This document shows positions 44,624 through 52,080 of a stretch of 64,000 nucleotides of DNA, piece by piece. Below the pieces are notes generated by a model, which was given only the letters and a program-made list of their open reading frames with translations, searched no databases and had not been told where the DNA came from. Origin of the DNA: a bacterium (lineage in GTDB: Bacteria > Spirochaetota > Leptospiria > Leptospirales > Leptonemataceae); contig JANSYA010000006.1 in assembly GCA_024742665.1 (NCBI GenBank), positions 310,001 to 374,000 on the forward strand. The letters are read 5' to 3'. Numbering within the stretch: position 1 is the stretch's first letter; each line of letters begins with the position of its first letter. The translations under genes and the position numbers were made by a program.

Positions 44624-45166
44624 ATGTTCAAGAAATTCCTGGAAGGAACGGGGACCGCAGGTTCCGGCCAGTCTGCCCCGCTCTCCCTGGAGATTCAGGG
44701 CCAGGGCGGCGGATACTACTGCCTGATTGACGAAAGCGGAGAGCAAGGCAACGCGGCCGGGATCGCCGTGAGTCGCTTCGAACTGCTGGGCCCGGACCGG
44801 TTCGCCATCACGACGCCCGCCGGCGAACGCGTCGAAGGCCGCTACCATATCGCCGACGATCGCTATTTTCTGCACATCAAAGGGCGGACCTATCGCTATC
44901 GCGACGTGCGCAGCGAAGCCGGAGATTCCGTCGGCAGCGGGGCCCATCGCACGCCCATGCCGGGCAAGGTCCTGGCGATCAATGTCAGCGCCGGGGACAC
45001 AGTCGAAGCCGGTCAGACCCTGATGGTCGTGGAAGCCATGAAAATGGAGAATGCGATCAAAGCGGCCTGCGCGGGAAAAGTTACGGCCGTGAACTGCGCC
45101 ACCGGGGATATCGTGAACCCCGAGGACGTGCTGGTTCAAATAGAATCCGCAGCATCAGCGGAATAA
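44624..45166 (+). CDS. Biotinyl-domain carrier protein (acyl-CoA carboxylase BCCP-like)
   Basis: 180 residues from the ATG at 44624; an earlier ATG at 44525 would add 33 residues unlike the family. The C-terminal half is a biotinyl domain: HRTPMPGKVLAINVSAGDTVEAGQTL then VEAMKMENAI, with Lys140 as the biotinylated residue. The N-terminal half is the usual spacer domain, with the RYHIADDRYFLHIKG segment typical of propionyl- or acetyl-CoA carboxylase carrier subunits. No carboxylase subunit is adjacent; it would have to be supplied from elsewhere. Confidence 0.85.
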   Translation: MFKKFLEGTGTAGSGQSAPLSLEIQGQGGGYYCLIDESGEQGNAAGIAVSRFELLGPDRFAITTPAGERVEGRYHIADDRYFLHIKGRTYRYRDVRSEAGDSVGSGAHRTPMPGKVLAINVSAGDTVEAGQTLMVVEAMKMENAIKAACAGKVTAVNCATGDIVNPEDVLVQIESAASAE

Positions 45167-45207
45167 AGCCCGTTCGGGACCGTCAGGGACGAGCGGCGTC
45201 GAAAATG

Positions 45208-45227
45208 GCACCGAAAGCCTTCGGTGC
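45208..45227 (-). terminator. Hairpin after the 49-codon gene
   Basis: GCACCGAA at 45208-45215 and TTCGGTGC at 45220-45227 form a perfect 8-bp stem with loop AGCC. On the minus strand it is followed by a short U-rich run (CATTTTC), so it may end the transcript of the small gene at 45278-45427. It lies between two convergent genes. Confidence 0.5.
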
Positions 45228-45277
45228 GGAGAAAAACTCGGATCAGAATCCAGCGCGGCCGGATTGATTCAAAAGGC

Positions 45278-45427
45278 TTATTTGCCTTTGAGTTCTTGAA
45301 GGATGGCCTGACGCTTTTGAAAGCGCTCTTTGGCGTTCAGCGACACCCACTCCCGCTTGAGATCCCGGGAATTGGAACCTTTGGCCAGAGCGTATTTATT
45401 CAGGAGTTTGGCCGTCTTCTCGTTCAT
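45278..45427 (-). CDS. Conserved-looking 49-residue basic protein
   Basis: An open frame of 49 codons from ATG at 45427 to TAA at 45278. It reads MNEKTAKLLNKYALAK, then a helical, charged body (WVSLNAKERFQKRQAI) ending LQELKGK. Its residue mix (many Lys, Glu, Leu, Asn) and lack of Arg-rich random sequence set it apart from the shadows around it, and the third codon positions look selected for C/G in the local way. A hairpin terminator follows 50 bases later. No family named; it looks like a short helical cytoplasmic protein. The start has only a weak GGGAT before it. Confidence 0.65.
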   Translation of the reverse strand: MNEKTAKLLNKYALAKGSNSRDLKREWVSLNAKERFQKRQAILQELKGK

Positions 45428-45672
45428 ATCCCGGTCAGCTCACCGGTACCGCGACAGGCGTCAACCGGGAATTCTGCTGACCTTGCGCCGGGCCGGCGAA
45501 ACCTGGACCCGGCCGGCAGCCGGGCTGACATTCCGCTGAAATTCGCCGAAAGCGCCGCCGTCGAATGGCAGGGGCCGCGCGCCAGGTGCCAGCCGATCAA
45601 AGGGGTCCTCTTTTTTCGTCTCAAATTATCGACCAGGTCGACCCGACCCCGAATTTCATTACAATCCCGGGC

Positions 45673-46593
45673 ATGAGTCTAACAGTCCGCAAATCACAGA
45701 CCCGGCGCAGCAAGCGGGCCGCCGCCCTGAGCTTCGGCCTGTTGATCGGGTGCGTCTTTCCGCTTTCGGGGGTCGACTGTCTCGCCGACATCCGCCCCGC
45801 GGACATGCGCGCCCGGCCGGCCAGCCCCGAAGAAGAAGCGCGCGGTCGCGCCCTGCTGGCGAGCTCGGCCCGGCAGTACGGCAGCGCGAAAGACTACCTC
45901 ACCGGAGGTCACGCCCGCGCCGTTTTTTCCGACTCCTGGAAAGCCCCGCTCTCCCGGGCCGTGGCCATGCACTGGGACGAGAACGAACAGAATATGGAGA
46001 TTCACTGGCGCCCGGGCAGCGACGTCGCCCGCCTGCGAGTCCTCGACGGCAAAGCCCGCGGTAAAAGCTTCGGACTCACTGGCAGCGGCGGCGCTTACGA
46101 AAAGACGGGCCCCGGCGAGCCGATTCGCATCGTCGAAAATCGGCACTATCGTTTCGCACTGCCGACCGTGATTTATTTTCTCGAATTTCCGTTTCGCATT
46201 CAATCCGCGGAGATTGTCCGGCACATAGGCGAACGCGTCGTCGACGGAACGCCTTACGATCTCGTCTTCGTGTCCTGGGGATCGGAGGCTCCGCAGGCGG
46301 CGAAGGATCAGTACATCGTCTACATCAACCGCGCGACCGGTCTCATGGATCGCCTGCACTATACGATTCGCGAGAAGTTTCGTTTCTCAACGGCCGCCTG
46401 CCTGTATTCGAATTACGAAACGGTGAACGGCATCCTGATGCCCCGGACGATGACGCTGGTCGGCGCGCCGGAGCCGGAGCAGGCCTCCCTCTTTTCGCGT
46501 TTCATCACTTCGGATGGGGTCTTTCATGAGATGCACTTCACCGAAATCGAACTCGGAGTGAGCCTGCCTCCCGCCTACCTGGAACCCGAATAA
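45673..46593 (+). CDS. Exported protein with LolA-like architecture, function unknown
   Basis: 306 residues from the ATG at 45673, with a signal peptide ending PLSGVDCLA (Cys33 may be lipidated). The body (about 45-300) has the pattern of proteins that measure soluble reduction of lipid-like substrates: repeated beta strands around HWRPGSDVARLRVLDGKARG, YFLEFPFRIQ, PYDLVFVSWGSE and DQYIVYINRATGLMDRLHY, which resembles outer-membrane lipoprotein-sorting (LolA/DUF6503-like) proteins. No catalytic motif. TACAAT at 45660-45665 lies just before the ATG, so the gene may be leaderless. It heads a run of co-oriented genes (SMP-30-like, serine hydrolase, AraC). Confidence 0.72.
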   Translation: MSLTVRKSQTRRSKRAAALSFGLLIGCVFPLSGVDCLADIRPADMRARPASPEEEARGRALLASSARQYGSAKDYLTGGHARAVFSDSWKAPLSRAVAMHWDENEQNMEIHWRPGSDVARLRVLDGKARGKSFGLTGSGGAYEKTGPGEPIRIVENRHYRFALPTVIYFLEFPFRIQSAEIVRHIGERVVDGTPYDLVFVSWGSEAPQAAKDQYIVYINRATGLMDRLHYTIREKFRFSTAACLYSNYETVNGILMPRTMTLVGAPEPEQASLFSRFITSDGVFHEMHFTEIELGVSLPPAYLEPE

Positions 46594-46621
46594 ATAAAAT
46601 ACAAAATCAAGAGAGGAAAAC

Positions 46622-47788
46622 ATGCGAAAGAATCTAATCCGACTTACGCGATCGAAAGCGCTCTGGATCCCACTGGCGATTGCTCTGGGAATCACCGGCT
46701 GGCTCGGACTCACTCCGGCTCCGATCGATCCGGTGGTATTCGAAGCCCCGCCCCCGGCCGGCAGCGAATCGCCTGGCGCCAGCGACGAGACTTTGAAACG
46801 GCTGGAGATCCTGGATCTCGAAGGACGAGTCGGCCCGGAAGATGTGGCCGTGAACTCCCGCGGCGAAGTCTTCGCGGCCACCGAAAGCGGCGAGATCGTG
46901 CGAATGCCCGGGAACGGCGAATCGGTGGAAAGCTATTTGAATACGGGCGGTCGCCCTCTGGGCATCGTATTCGACCGTGACGAAAATTTAATTGTGGCGG
47001 ATCCGTACCGCGGCCTGCTGCGCGTGGATCGCGTCACACGCGAAATCGAAACCCTGGTGCCAGCGCGCGATTCCCGGAGCGAAGCGGAAACGCAAAACAT
47101 TTCGCTGTGCTACGCAAACAACGTGGACGTGGGGCCGCAGGGCGTCCTCTATTTCACCGACTCTACGATGCGCTTCTGTCCTCCCGCACACGGCGGAACC
47201 TTCGGGGCGAGTCTGCTGGACATCTTCGAACATCGCAAGACGGGACGCTTCCTGGCGTACGATCCGCAAACCCGCGAAACGCGCGTGCTCGCCGGCGGCC
47301 TGCAATTCGCAAACGGCGTGGCGGTCAGTCCGGACGGGAAGTACGCGCTGGTCGTCGAAACCGGCGACTGTCGGATCTGGCGGTATCATATTACGGGACC
47401 GCGGCGGGGCGAATTCGAAGTCCTGATCGAGGGGCTGTCCGGCTATCCGGACAATCTCACCCGCGGCCTTGATGGACGCTACTGGATCGGTTTCACCAAA
47501 CCCCGCAGTAAAATTCTGGAAGGCCTGTCGGAACGGCCCTTTCTGCGTTCGCTGATCGCGCGCCTGCCCCGCAGCCTGCTTCCCGTTCCGCCGCCCTTCG
47601 GCCACATCATGGCGATCGATTCAGACGGTCGCGTAATCGAAGTTTTTCAGGACCCCGACCCGGTGTATCCGGACGCGACCGGCGCGACCGAAACTGCCGC
47701 GGGACTCTATGTCCACAGCCTGCACGCGAAGGGTCTTGGCTGGCTTCCTCGCAGTCATTATCAAAATTCGGAGCAACTACAACCATGA
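46622..47788 (+). CDS. SMP-30/strictosidine-synthase-like beta-propeller protein
   Basis: 388 residues with a membrane anchor at about 13-31 (ALWIPLAIALGITGWLGL), so probably periplasmic. The blades show the six-bladed propeller repeat: GPEDVAVNSRGEVFAATESG, RPLGIVFDRDENLIVADPYRG, NVDVGPQGVLYFTDS, ANGVAVSPDGKYALVVETGD, YPDNLTRGLDGRYWIGF. This matches the strictosidine-synthase/SMP-30 (gluconolactonase-like) family, which hydrolyse lactones or esters with a bound metal. GAGGAAA stands 6 bases before the ATG. Its stop overlaps the start of the serine hydrolase (ATGA). Confidence 0.88.
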   Translation: MRKNLIRLTRSKALWIPLAIALGITGWLGLTPAPIDPVVFEAPPPAGSESPGASDETLKRLEILDLEGRVGPEDVAVNSRGEVFAATESGEIVRMPGNGESVESYLNTGGRPLGIVFDRDENLIVADPYRGLLRVDRVTREIETLVPARDSRSEAETQNISLCYANNVDVGPQGVLYFTDSTMRFCPPAHGGTFGASLLDIFEHRKTGRFLAYDPQTRETRVLAGGLQFANGVAVSPDGKYALVVETGDCRIWRYHITGPRRGEFEVLIEGLSGYPDNLTRGLDGRYWIGFTKPRSKILEGLSERPFLRSLIARLPRSLLPVPPPFGHIMAIDSDGRVIEVFQDPDPVYPDATGATETAAGLYVHSLHAKGLGWLPRSHYQNSEQLQP

Positions 47789-48972
47789 GAAGATTAACAC
47801 AGACAAGAATTATGCGAATGGTATTTCGCGGATCCGCGATTTCCAACGAACGCGGGGCGGGCGAAAGCACGCCACGAAGATTTCTACCGGCTCTCGGCTG
47901 TGCGGCAGTCCTGTTGGCGCAATGCTCGGGAACGCCCGGACCGGCTGTGCGCGATTACGCCCCGGATGCAAAGCTGCAGGCGGCTGGAATGGCCCCGGAC
48001 AAACTGCGGGCCGCCGTCGATTATGTTATGGATCCCGCAATGTCCACGAAGGGACTGGTCGTTCTGCGAAAGGGCCAGGTGATGGTCGAAGCGTACGAAA
48101 ACACCGACGCCCGACAAAATAAACATACGAGCTATTCGGTCGCCAAAAGTTTCACCAGCGCCCTGGTCGGAATCGCCATCGGCGAAGGGCTCCTCCAATT
48201 GGACGATCCGGTGTGTCGCTACTACGAAGCCTGGGACTGCGCGGATGCCGCGGACTCGCGCAGCCGGATCACCATTCGCCACCTGCTTACACTGACCAGC
48301 GGGCTGAACTGGCACGAAGACTGGAGCTGTCCGATGACGAAGTTCCGGCTGGCCTTTCGCAACAGCGACGCCGTATATATGGATCTCGCTCTGACGAATA
48401 CTCCGCCGGACTACGTTCTCAATCGCGAGGGCAAACACGAACCCGGCGAATCTTTCAGCTATTCGACCGGCGATCCCGCCCTGCTTTCGCGTATCATCGA
48501 GAAGGTCAGCGGCATGACGCACTTCGAATACGCGCGACAGAAAATCTTCGAACCCTTAAACATCCAGGACGTGAGCTGGGATTCAGACGCCGACGGCCAT
48601 ACCCGCAGCTACGCCCGATTGCATATGAGAACCCGCGACTATGCGAAGCTCGGCCGGCTGTATGCGCAGAACGGAATCTGGAACGGCGTTCAGATCGTGC
48701 CGGCCGCCTGGGTCCGCGAATCTACCGATCCGGCCAACGGTCCGGGCGCCTGGTACGCCTACCTGTGGCACGCGAATCTGGCCGAGAAATTCAATCGCCC
48801 CGAAACGACGATCCCGCCCGACGCGTTCATGGCGCGCGGAATCTTCGGACAGTGGGTGGCGGTCGTGCCTTCGCTCGATCTGGTCGTCGCCAAAAACGCA
48901 AACGATCAGTGCGCGCTGGACGAAGCTCTGTTTCTGGAAAAAATCGTGGCGGCCGTGGCGGTCGAAAGATAG
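47785..48972 (+). CDS. Class C beta-lactamase-type serine hydrolase, lipoprotein
   Basis: 395 residues. A signal peptide ends VLLAQC (Cys53), with a long N-region if the ATG at 47785 is used. The catalytic S-x-x-K is SVAK in TSYSVAKSFTSALVG; the second motif Y-x-N is replaced by YSTGD; a C-terminal GQWVAVVPSLDLVV takes the place of the H/K-T-G motif. RHLLTLTSGLNW is typical of the family, which includes esterases and D-aminopeptidases. With the SMP-30-like protein it probably acts on envelope or extracellular esters. Coupled by a four-base overlap. Confidence 0.9.
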   Translation: MRRLTQTRIMRMVFRGSAISNERGAGESTPRRFLPALGCAAVLLAQCSGTPGPAVRDYAPDAKLQAAGMAPDKLRAAVDYVMDPAMSTKGLVVLRKGQVMVEAYENTDARQNKHTSYSVAKSFTSALVGIAIGEGLLQLDDPVCRYYEAWDCADAADSRSRITIRHLLTLTSGLNWHEDWSCPMTKFRLAFRNSDAVYMDLALTNTPPDYVLNREGKHEPGESFSYSTGDPALLSRIIEKVSGMTHFEYARQKIFEPLNIQDVSWDSDADGHTRSYARLHMRTRDYAKLGRLYAQNGIWNGVQIVPAAWVRESTDPANGPGAWYAYLWHANLAEKFNRPETTIPPDAFMARGIFGQWVAVVPSLDLVVAKNANDQCALDEALFLEKIVAAVAVER

Positions 48973-49071
48973 AGCCATAGATCCCCGCCTGTGCTTCGCG
49001 GCGGCAAGCAGCGCGCGCAGCCCAGGCGGTTTCGGACTTGCCAGCTCTCCGGGCGAATCAATAGTTCCGTC

Positions 49072-50157
49072 ATGGCGGCGGAAATTCTGGCGGGGTTCTT
49101 ACCGCCCTTCGGGGCGGGCCTGGGATGTTTGCTGGCCGTCGCGACCCTGCTCGATAATGACGATCGAGATCGACGGCTTATACTGGCGGGGCTTTATCTT
49201 TCGATCGCCGCGCTGCTGTTGCACGGCCACCTGTTTCATGAACGCGCGCTGATTCATGTTCCGTGGTTCTTTCGCCTGCAGGTTCCTTTCGCCTTTCTGT
49301 TCGGCCCGCTATTCTGGCTGCACATTCGGATGCGACTCGACCGCGACGTCGAATTTCGACGCCCCGACCTGCTGCATCTGATTCCCGCTGCCGTGGCGGC
49401 TCTGCTCGTACTGAGCGGACTCCTGCGGGACTCCGCGACGCAAACGAATATTCTACAGGCCGCCTTCGAGCGCCCCGCGAACGATCCGGGGCTGCAATGC
49501 TTCCTGATTGGAGTATGCATTTCGAACGTATATTTTTTAGTATCGATTCATCGTCTGCTTGCCGTCGCCCGGCGCGATGGACCGCACCGCACGAACGCCG
49601 TGCTTTTGATTTTGACCGGCCTGGCCGCTCCGGCCTTTTCCATTCTGGTTTTCCTCGGACTCGTTCTGAAAAATCCGGCGCTGGCCCAGGCGCAGCTCAT
49701 CGCGACGTCGTGCTTGCTGATGGCGTTCTTTTTGATTCAGCGACGATACCCGGACTTTTTTATCGAGCTGCGCAAAGCGGACCGCAACGAACGCTACATG
49801 AATCCGCAGCTGGGGCCCGATGCCCTGGAGCGGCTCGACCGGCAGCTGGAGGAATTGATCGAGGCGGATTCTTTTTATCGCGACGCGGATCTGGGTCTGC
49901 CGGATCTATCCCGCCGGCTGAATGTCAGCACCCACCAGCTCTCGGAGTATTTTAATCTGCACCGCGACACCAGCTTTCGCGGGTTCTTAAATCAGCTGCG
50001 GGTCAAAGCCGCCAGCGAATTGTTAAAGACGGACGCAGAACGCACGGTGCTCTCGGTGGGATACGAAGTCGGCTTTCAATCCAAGTCCGCCTTTAACCGA
50101 GTATTTCGGGAGCTTACGGGCAAGACGCCGTCGCAGCATCGGCGCGCGCAGAAGTGA
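49072..50157 (+). CDS. Membrane-bound AraC-family regulator
   Basis: 361 residues from the ATG at 49072 (48991 is an alternative). About six or seven hydrophobic stretches cover the first 210 residues, starting AEILAGFLPPFGAGLGCLLAV, and a basic loop (QRRYPDFFIELRKADR) leads to the AraC DNA-binding domain: LGLPDLSRRLNVSTHQLSEYFN and VLSVGYEVGFQSKSAFNRVF, ending LTGKTPSQHRR. A regulator held in the membrane should read envelope or lipid signals and act directly. It follows the serine hydrolase by 99 bases, so it may control that operon. Confidence 0.88.
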   Translation: MAAEILAGFLPPFGAGLGCLLAVATLLDNDDRDRRLILAGLYLSIAALLLHGHLFHERALIHVPWFFRLQVPFAFLFGPLFWLHIRMRLDRDVEFRRPDLLHLIPAAVAALLVLSGLLRDSATQTNILQAAFERPANDPGLQCFLIGVCISNVYFLVSIHRLLAVARRDGPHRTNAVLLILTGLAAPAFSILVFLGLVLKNPALAQAQLIATSCLLMAFFLIQRRYPDFFIELRKADRNERYMNPQLGPDALERLDRQLEELIEADSFYRDADLGLPDLSRRLNVSTHQLSEYFNLHRDTSFRGFLNQLRVKAASELLKTDAERTVLSVGYEVGFQSKSAFNRVFRELTGKTPSQHRRAQK

Positions 50158-50165
50158 TTTTCGGT

Positions 50166-50281
50166 TTGAGGCGCTAGCGCAATGTAGATTCGATTTGAGG
50201 CGCTAGCGCAATGTAGATTCGATCTGAGGCGCTAGCGCAATGTAGATTCGATCTGAGGCGCTAGCGCAATGTAGATTCGAT
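50166..50281. repeat. Four tandem copies of a 29-bp repeat with an internal palindrome
   Basis: Units at 50166-50194, 50195-50223, 50224-50252 and 50253-50281. Each is [T/C]TGAGGCGCTAGCGCAATGT followed by AGATTCGAT; the only difference is the first base (T,T,C,C). Each unit contains the perfect 10-bp palindrome GCGCTAGCGC. The array lies between the stop of an AraC gene and the stop of nadB, in the only non-coding space between these convergent genes. The spacing is too short and unspaced for CRISPR. It could be a set of protein-binding sites or hairpins. Confidence 0.9.
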
Positions 50282-50305
50282 TTAAGACGGCTGCGCCGTC
50301 TTAAA
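50281..50305. repeat. 11-bp perfect hairpin overlapping the nadB stop codon
   Basis: TTTAAGACGGC and GCCGTCTTAAA are perfect arms around TGC. The right arm contains the TAA stop of nadB (50301-50303, minus strand). It begins at the last base of the repeat array. As there is no U-run it would act as a transcript end-stabilising hairpin or a bidirectional terminator for the convergent pair. Confidence 0.65.
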
Positions 50306-52034
50306 TCTCAGGACCCGTCCTGCGCAGCGTGGTGTGTTTGCTCGATGGTTCGCGGTCTTCGGGATAATCCGTGCTATAATGCAGTCCCCGGCTTTCGGTG
50401 CGACTGAGAGCCGAGTCGACCATCAGGCGGGCGACCAGGGCCAGATTGCGCAATTCGAGAATCTTGTTTTGAATTACGGTCCGGCGATAGAAGTCCCGGA
50501 TTTCGTCGTGCAATAACTGTATGCGACGCCGGGCGCGGTGCAGCCTGAGATCCGAGCGCACGATGCCGACGTAGTCCCACATCACCTTTTTGATTTCTTC
50601 GAAGTCGTGCTGGACTAAAATCCATTCGTCGGCGTTGGCCAGGCCTTCTTTCTGCCACTCGCGAATCTCCGGCACCGTGTACTGCGCGGGGTTCGCTTTC
50701 AAATATTCGGCGATGCGCGCGGCGAAGACCAGGCCTTCCAGCAGGCTATTCGAAGCCAGGCGATTGCCGCCGTGCACGCCGGTACACGAAACTTCGCCGA
50801 GAGCGAAGAGTCCTTGAATACAGGTGCGCCCGTGTAGATCCGTCTGCACGCCGCCGCACATATAGTGGGCCGCCGGCACGACCGGAATCATATCGCGCGA
50901 AATATCGATGCCGCGATCCAGACAGTACGAAAAAATATTCGGAAAGTGTTCCATCAGCTCTTCGCGGGATTTGTGCCGCACGTCCAGCCACACGTGTTGC
51001 AGGGCGCTGCGCTTGAGCTCCGCGTCGATGGCCCGGGCGACGATGTCCCGGGGGGCGAGATCCTTGCGGGGATCGTACTTTTCCATGAAGGGTTCGCGAT
51101 CCGCGCCGCGCAGAATCCCGCCGAATCCTCGCAGGGCTTCGGTGATCAGAAAGGTGCGTTCGCTTTCGGGATCGTAGAGCGAAGTCGGATGAAATTGATA
51201 GAATTCCATATCCGAAACTTCAGCGCCCGCCCGGTAGGCCAGGGCCACACCGTCCCCGGTGGATACCGTGGGATTCGTATTGTGCAAATAGACCTGACCC
51301 GCTCCGCCGGTTCCCAGCACCGTGGCCTTCGCGCGCACGATCGTAATATCCCAGGTCTGGCGATCGTAGATATAGGCGCCGTAGCAGTGGCTGTTCGCGC
51401 GCGTCGAATCGTTGTCCGGCGCCGGCCATTCAGCGGCGACCTGCGCGTCCGGAGAATCGTTCGCCGCCTGATCGCTCGACGACGCGGCTCCGCTCCAGTC
51501 GGGCAGTTTCGCGCCCGGCGCCGCGGCGGCTGGATCTTTTAAATGAAAGCGCGTGATAATCTCTACGGCGCTGGAATGTTCGATAATCGGGACGCCTTTC
51601 TTGCGCACCGATTCGAGCAAAACCTTTTCGACTTCGTGGCCGGTTAGATCGGCGGCGTGCACAATGCGATTCTGGCTGTGACCGCCTTCGCGTCCCAGAT
51701 GCAGCTCGCCCTCGTCGTCGCGTTCAAAGCGCGCGCCCAATTCGATCAGCTTGCGCACATGCTCTGGACCTTCGGTGACGAGCACGCGCACCGCCTCCGG
51801 ATCGCAAAGACCGGCGCCGGCGTTTAAGGTATCTTCGATGTGACTTTCAAAGCTGTCTTCGTCCGTCAAAACCGATGCGATGCCGCCCTGGGCCCAGCTG
51901 GTGCTGGCGTGCTCCATCTTCGACTTGGTGACGATCATCGTCTTGCCGTGGTCGGCGAGCAAGTAGGCGGTGTAGAGTCCGGAGATGCCGCTGCCCAGAA
52001 TGAGAAAGTCTACGTCGACGACTTTGTTAGTCAT
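50301..52034 (-). CDS. nadB: L-aspartate oxidase
   Basis: 577 residues. NadB oxidises L-aspartate to iminoaspartate in NAD synthesis. FAD motif LILGSGISGLYTAYLLA at the start; the flavoprotein signature HASTSWAQGGIASVL; substrate-site segment REGGHSQNRIVHA; second FAD part VPAAHYMCGGVQTDLHG and GEVSCTGVHGGNRLASNSLLEGLVF. The C-terminal helical domain (VGIVRSDLRL, RRIQLLHDEI) is NadB-like rather than FrdA-like. An Ala/Ser/Asp-rich insert of about 45 residues (about 175-220) separates two parts of the substrate domain. nadA and nadC are not adjacent. Confidence 0.93.
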   Translation of the reverse strand: MTNKVVDVDFLILGSGISGLYTAYLLADHGKTMIVTKSKMEHASTSWAQGGIASVLTDEDSFESHIEDTLNAGAGLCDPEAVRVLVTEGPEHVRKLIELGARFERDDEGELHLGREGGHSQNRIVHAADLTGHEVEKVLLESVRKKGVPIIEHSSAVEIITRFHLKDPAAAAPGAKLPDWSGAASSSDQAANDSPDAQVAAEWPAPDNDSTRANSHCYGAYIYDRQTWDITIVRAKATVLGTGGAGQVYLHNTNPTVSTGDGVALAYRAGAEVSDMEFYQFHPTSLYDPESERTFLITEALRGFGGILRGADREPFMEKYDPRKDLAPRDIVARAIDAELKRSALQHVWLDVRHKSREELMEHFPNIFSYCLDRGIDISRDMIPVVPAAHYMCGGVQTDLHGRTCIQGLFALGEVSCTGVHGGNRLASNSLLEGLVFAARIAEYLKANPAQYTVPEIREWQKEGLANADEWILVQHDFEEIKKVMWDYVGIVRSDLRLHRARRRIQLLHDEIRDFYRRTVIQNKILELRNLALVARLMVDSALSRTESRGLHYSTDYPEDREPSSKHTTLRRTGPEI

Positions 52035-52080
52035 ATTGTGCTGCGAAGACCGGGACCGCCGCCGGCGATCCCCTGCGAAA

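Noticed and set aside
45224-45676. 150-codon plus-strand frame
   Set aside because: Covers the 49-codon minus-strand gene as antisense and has a composition that changes midway; the minus-strand protein looks more real.
50166-50281. CRISPR array
   Set aside because: Units are joined without spacers, and no cas gene is present.
50301-52034. Succinate dehydrogenase or fumarate reductase flavoprotein
   Set aside because: The C-terminal domain and substrate motifs fit L-aspartate oxidase, and no iron-sulfur or membrane subunits are adjacent.
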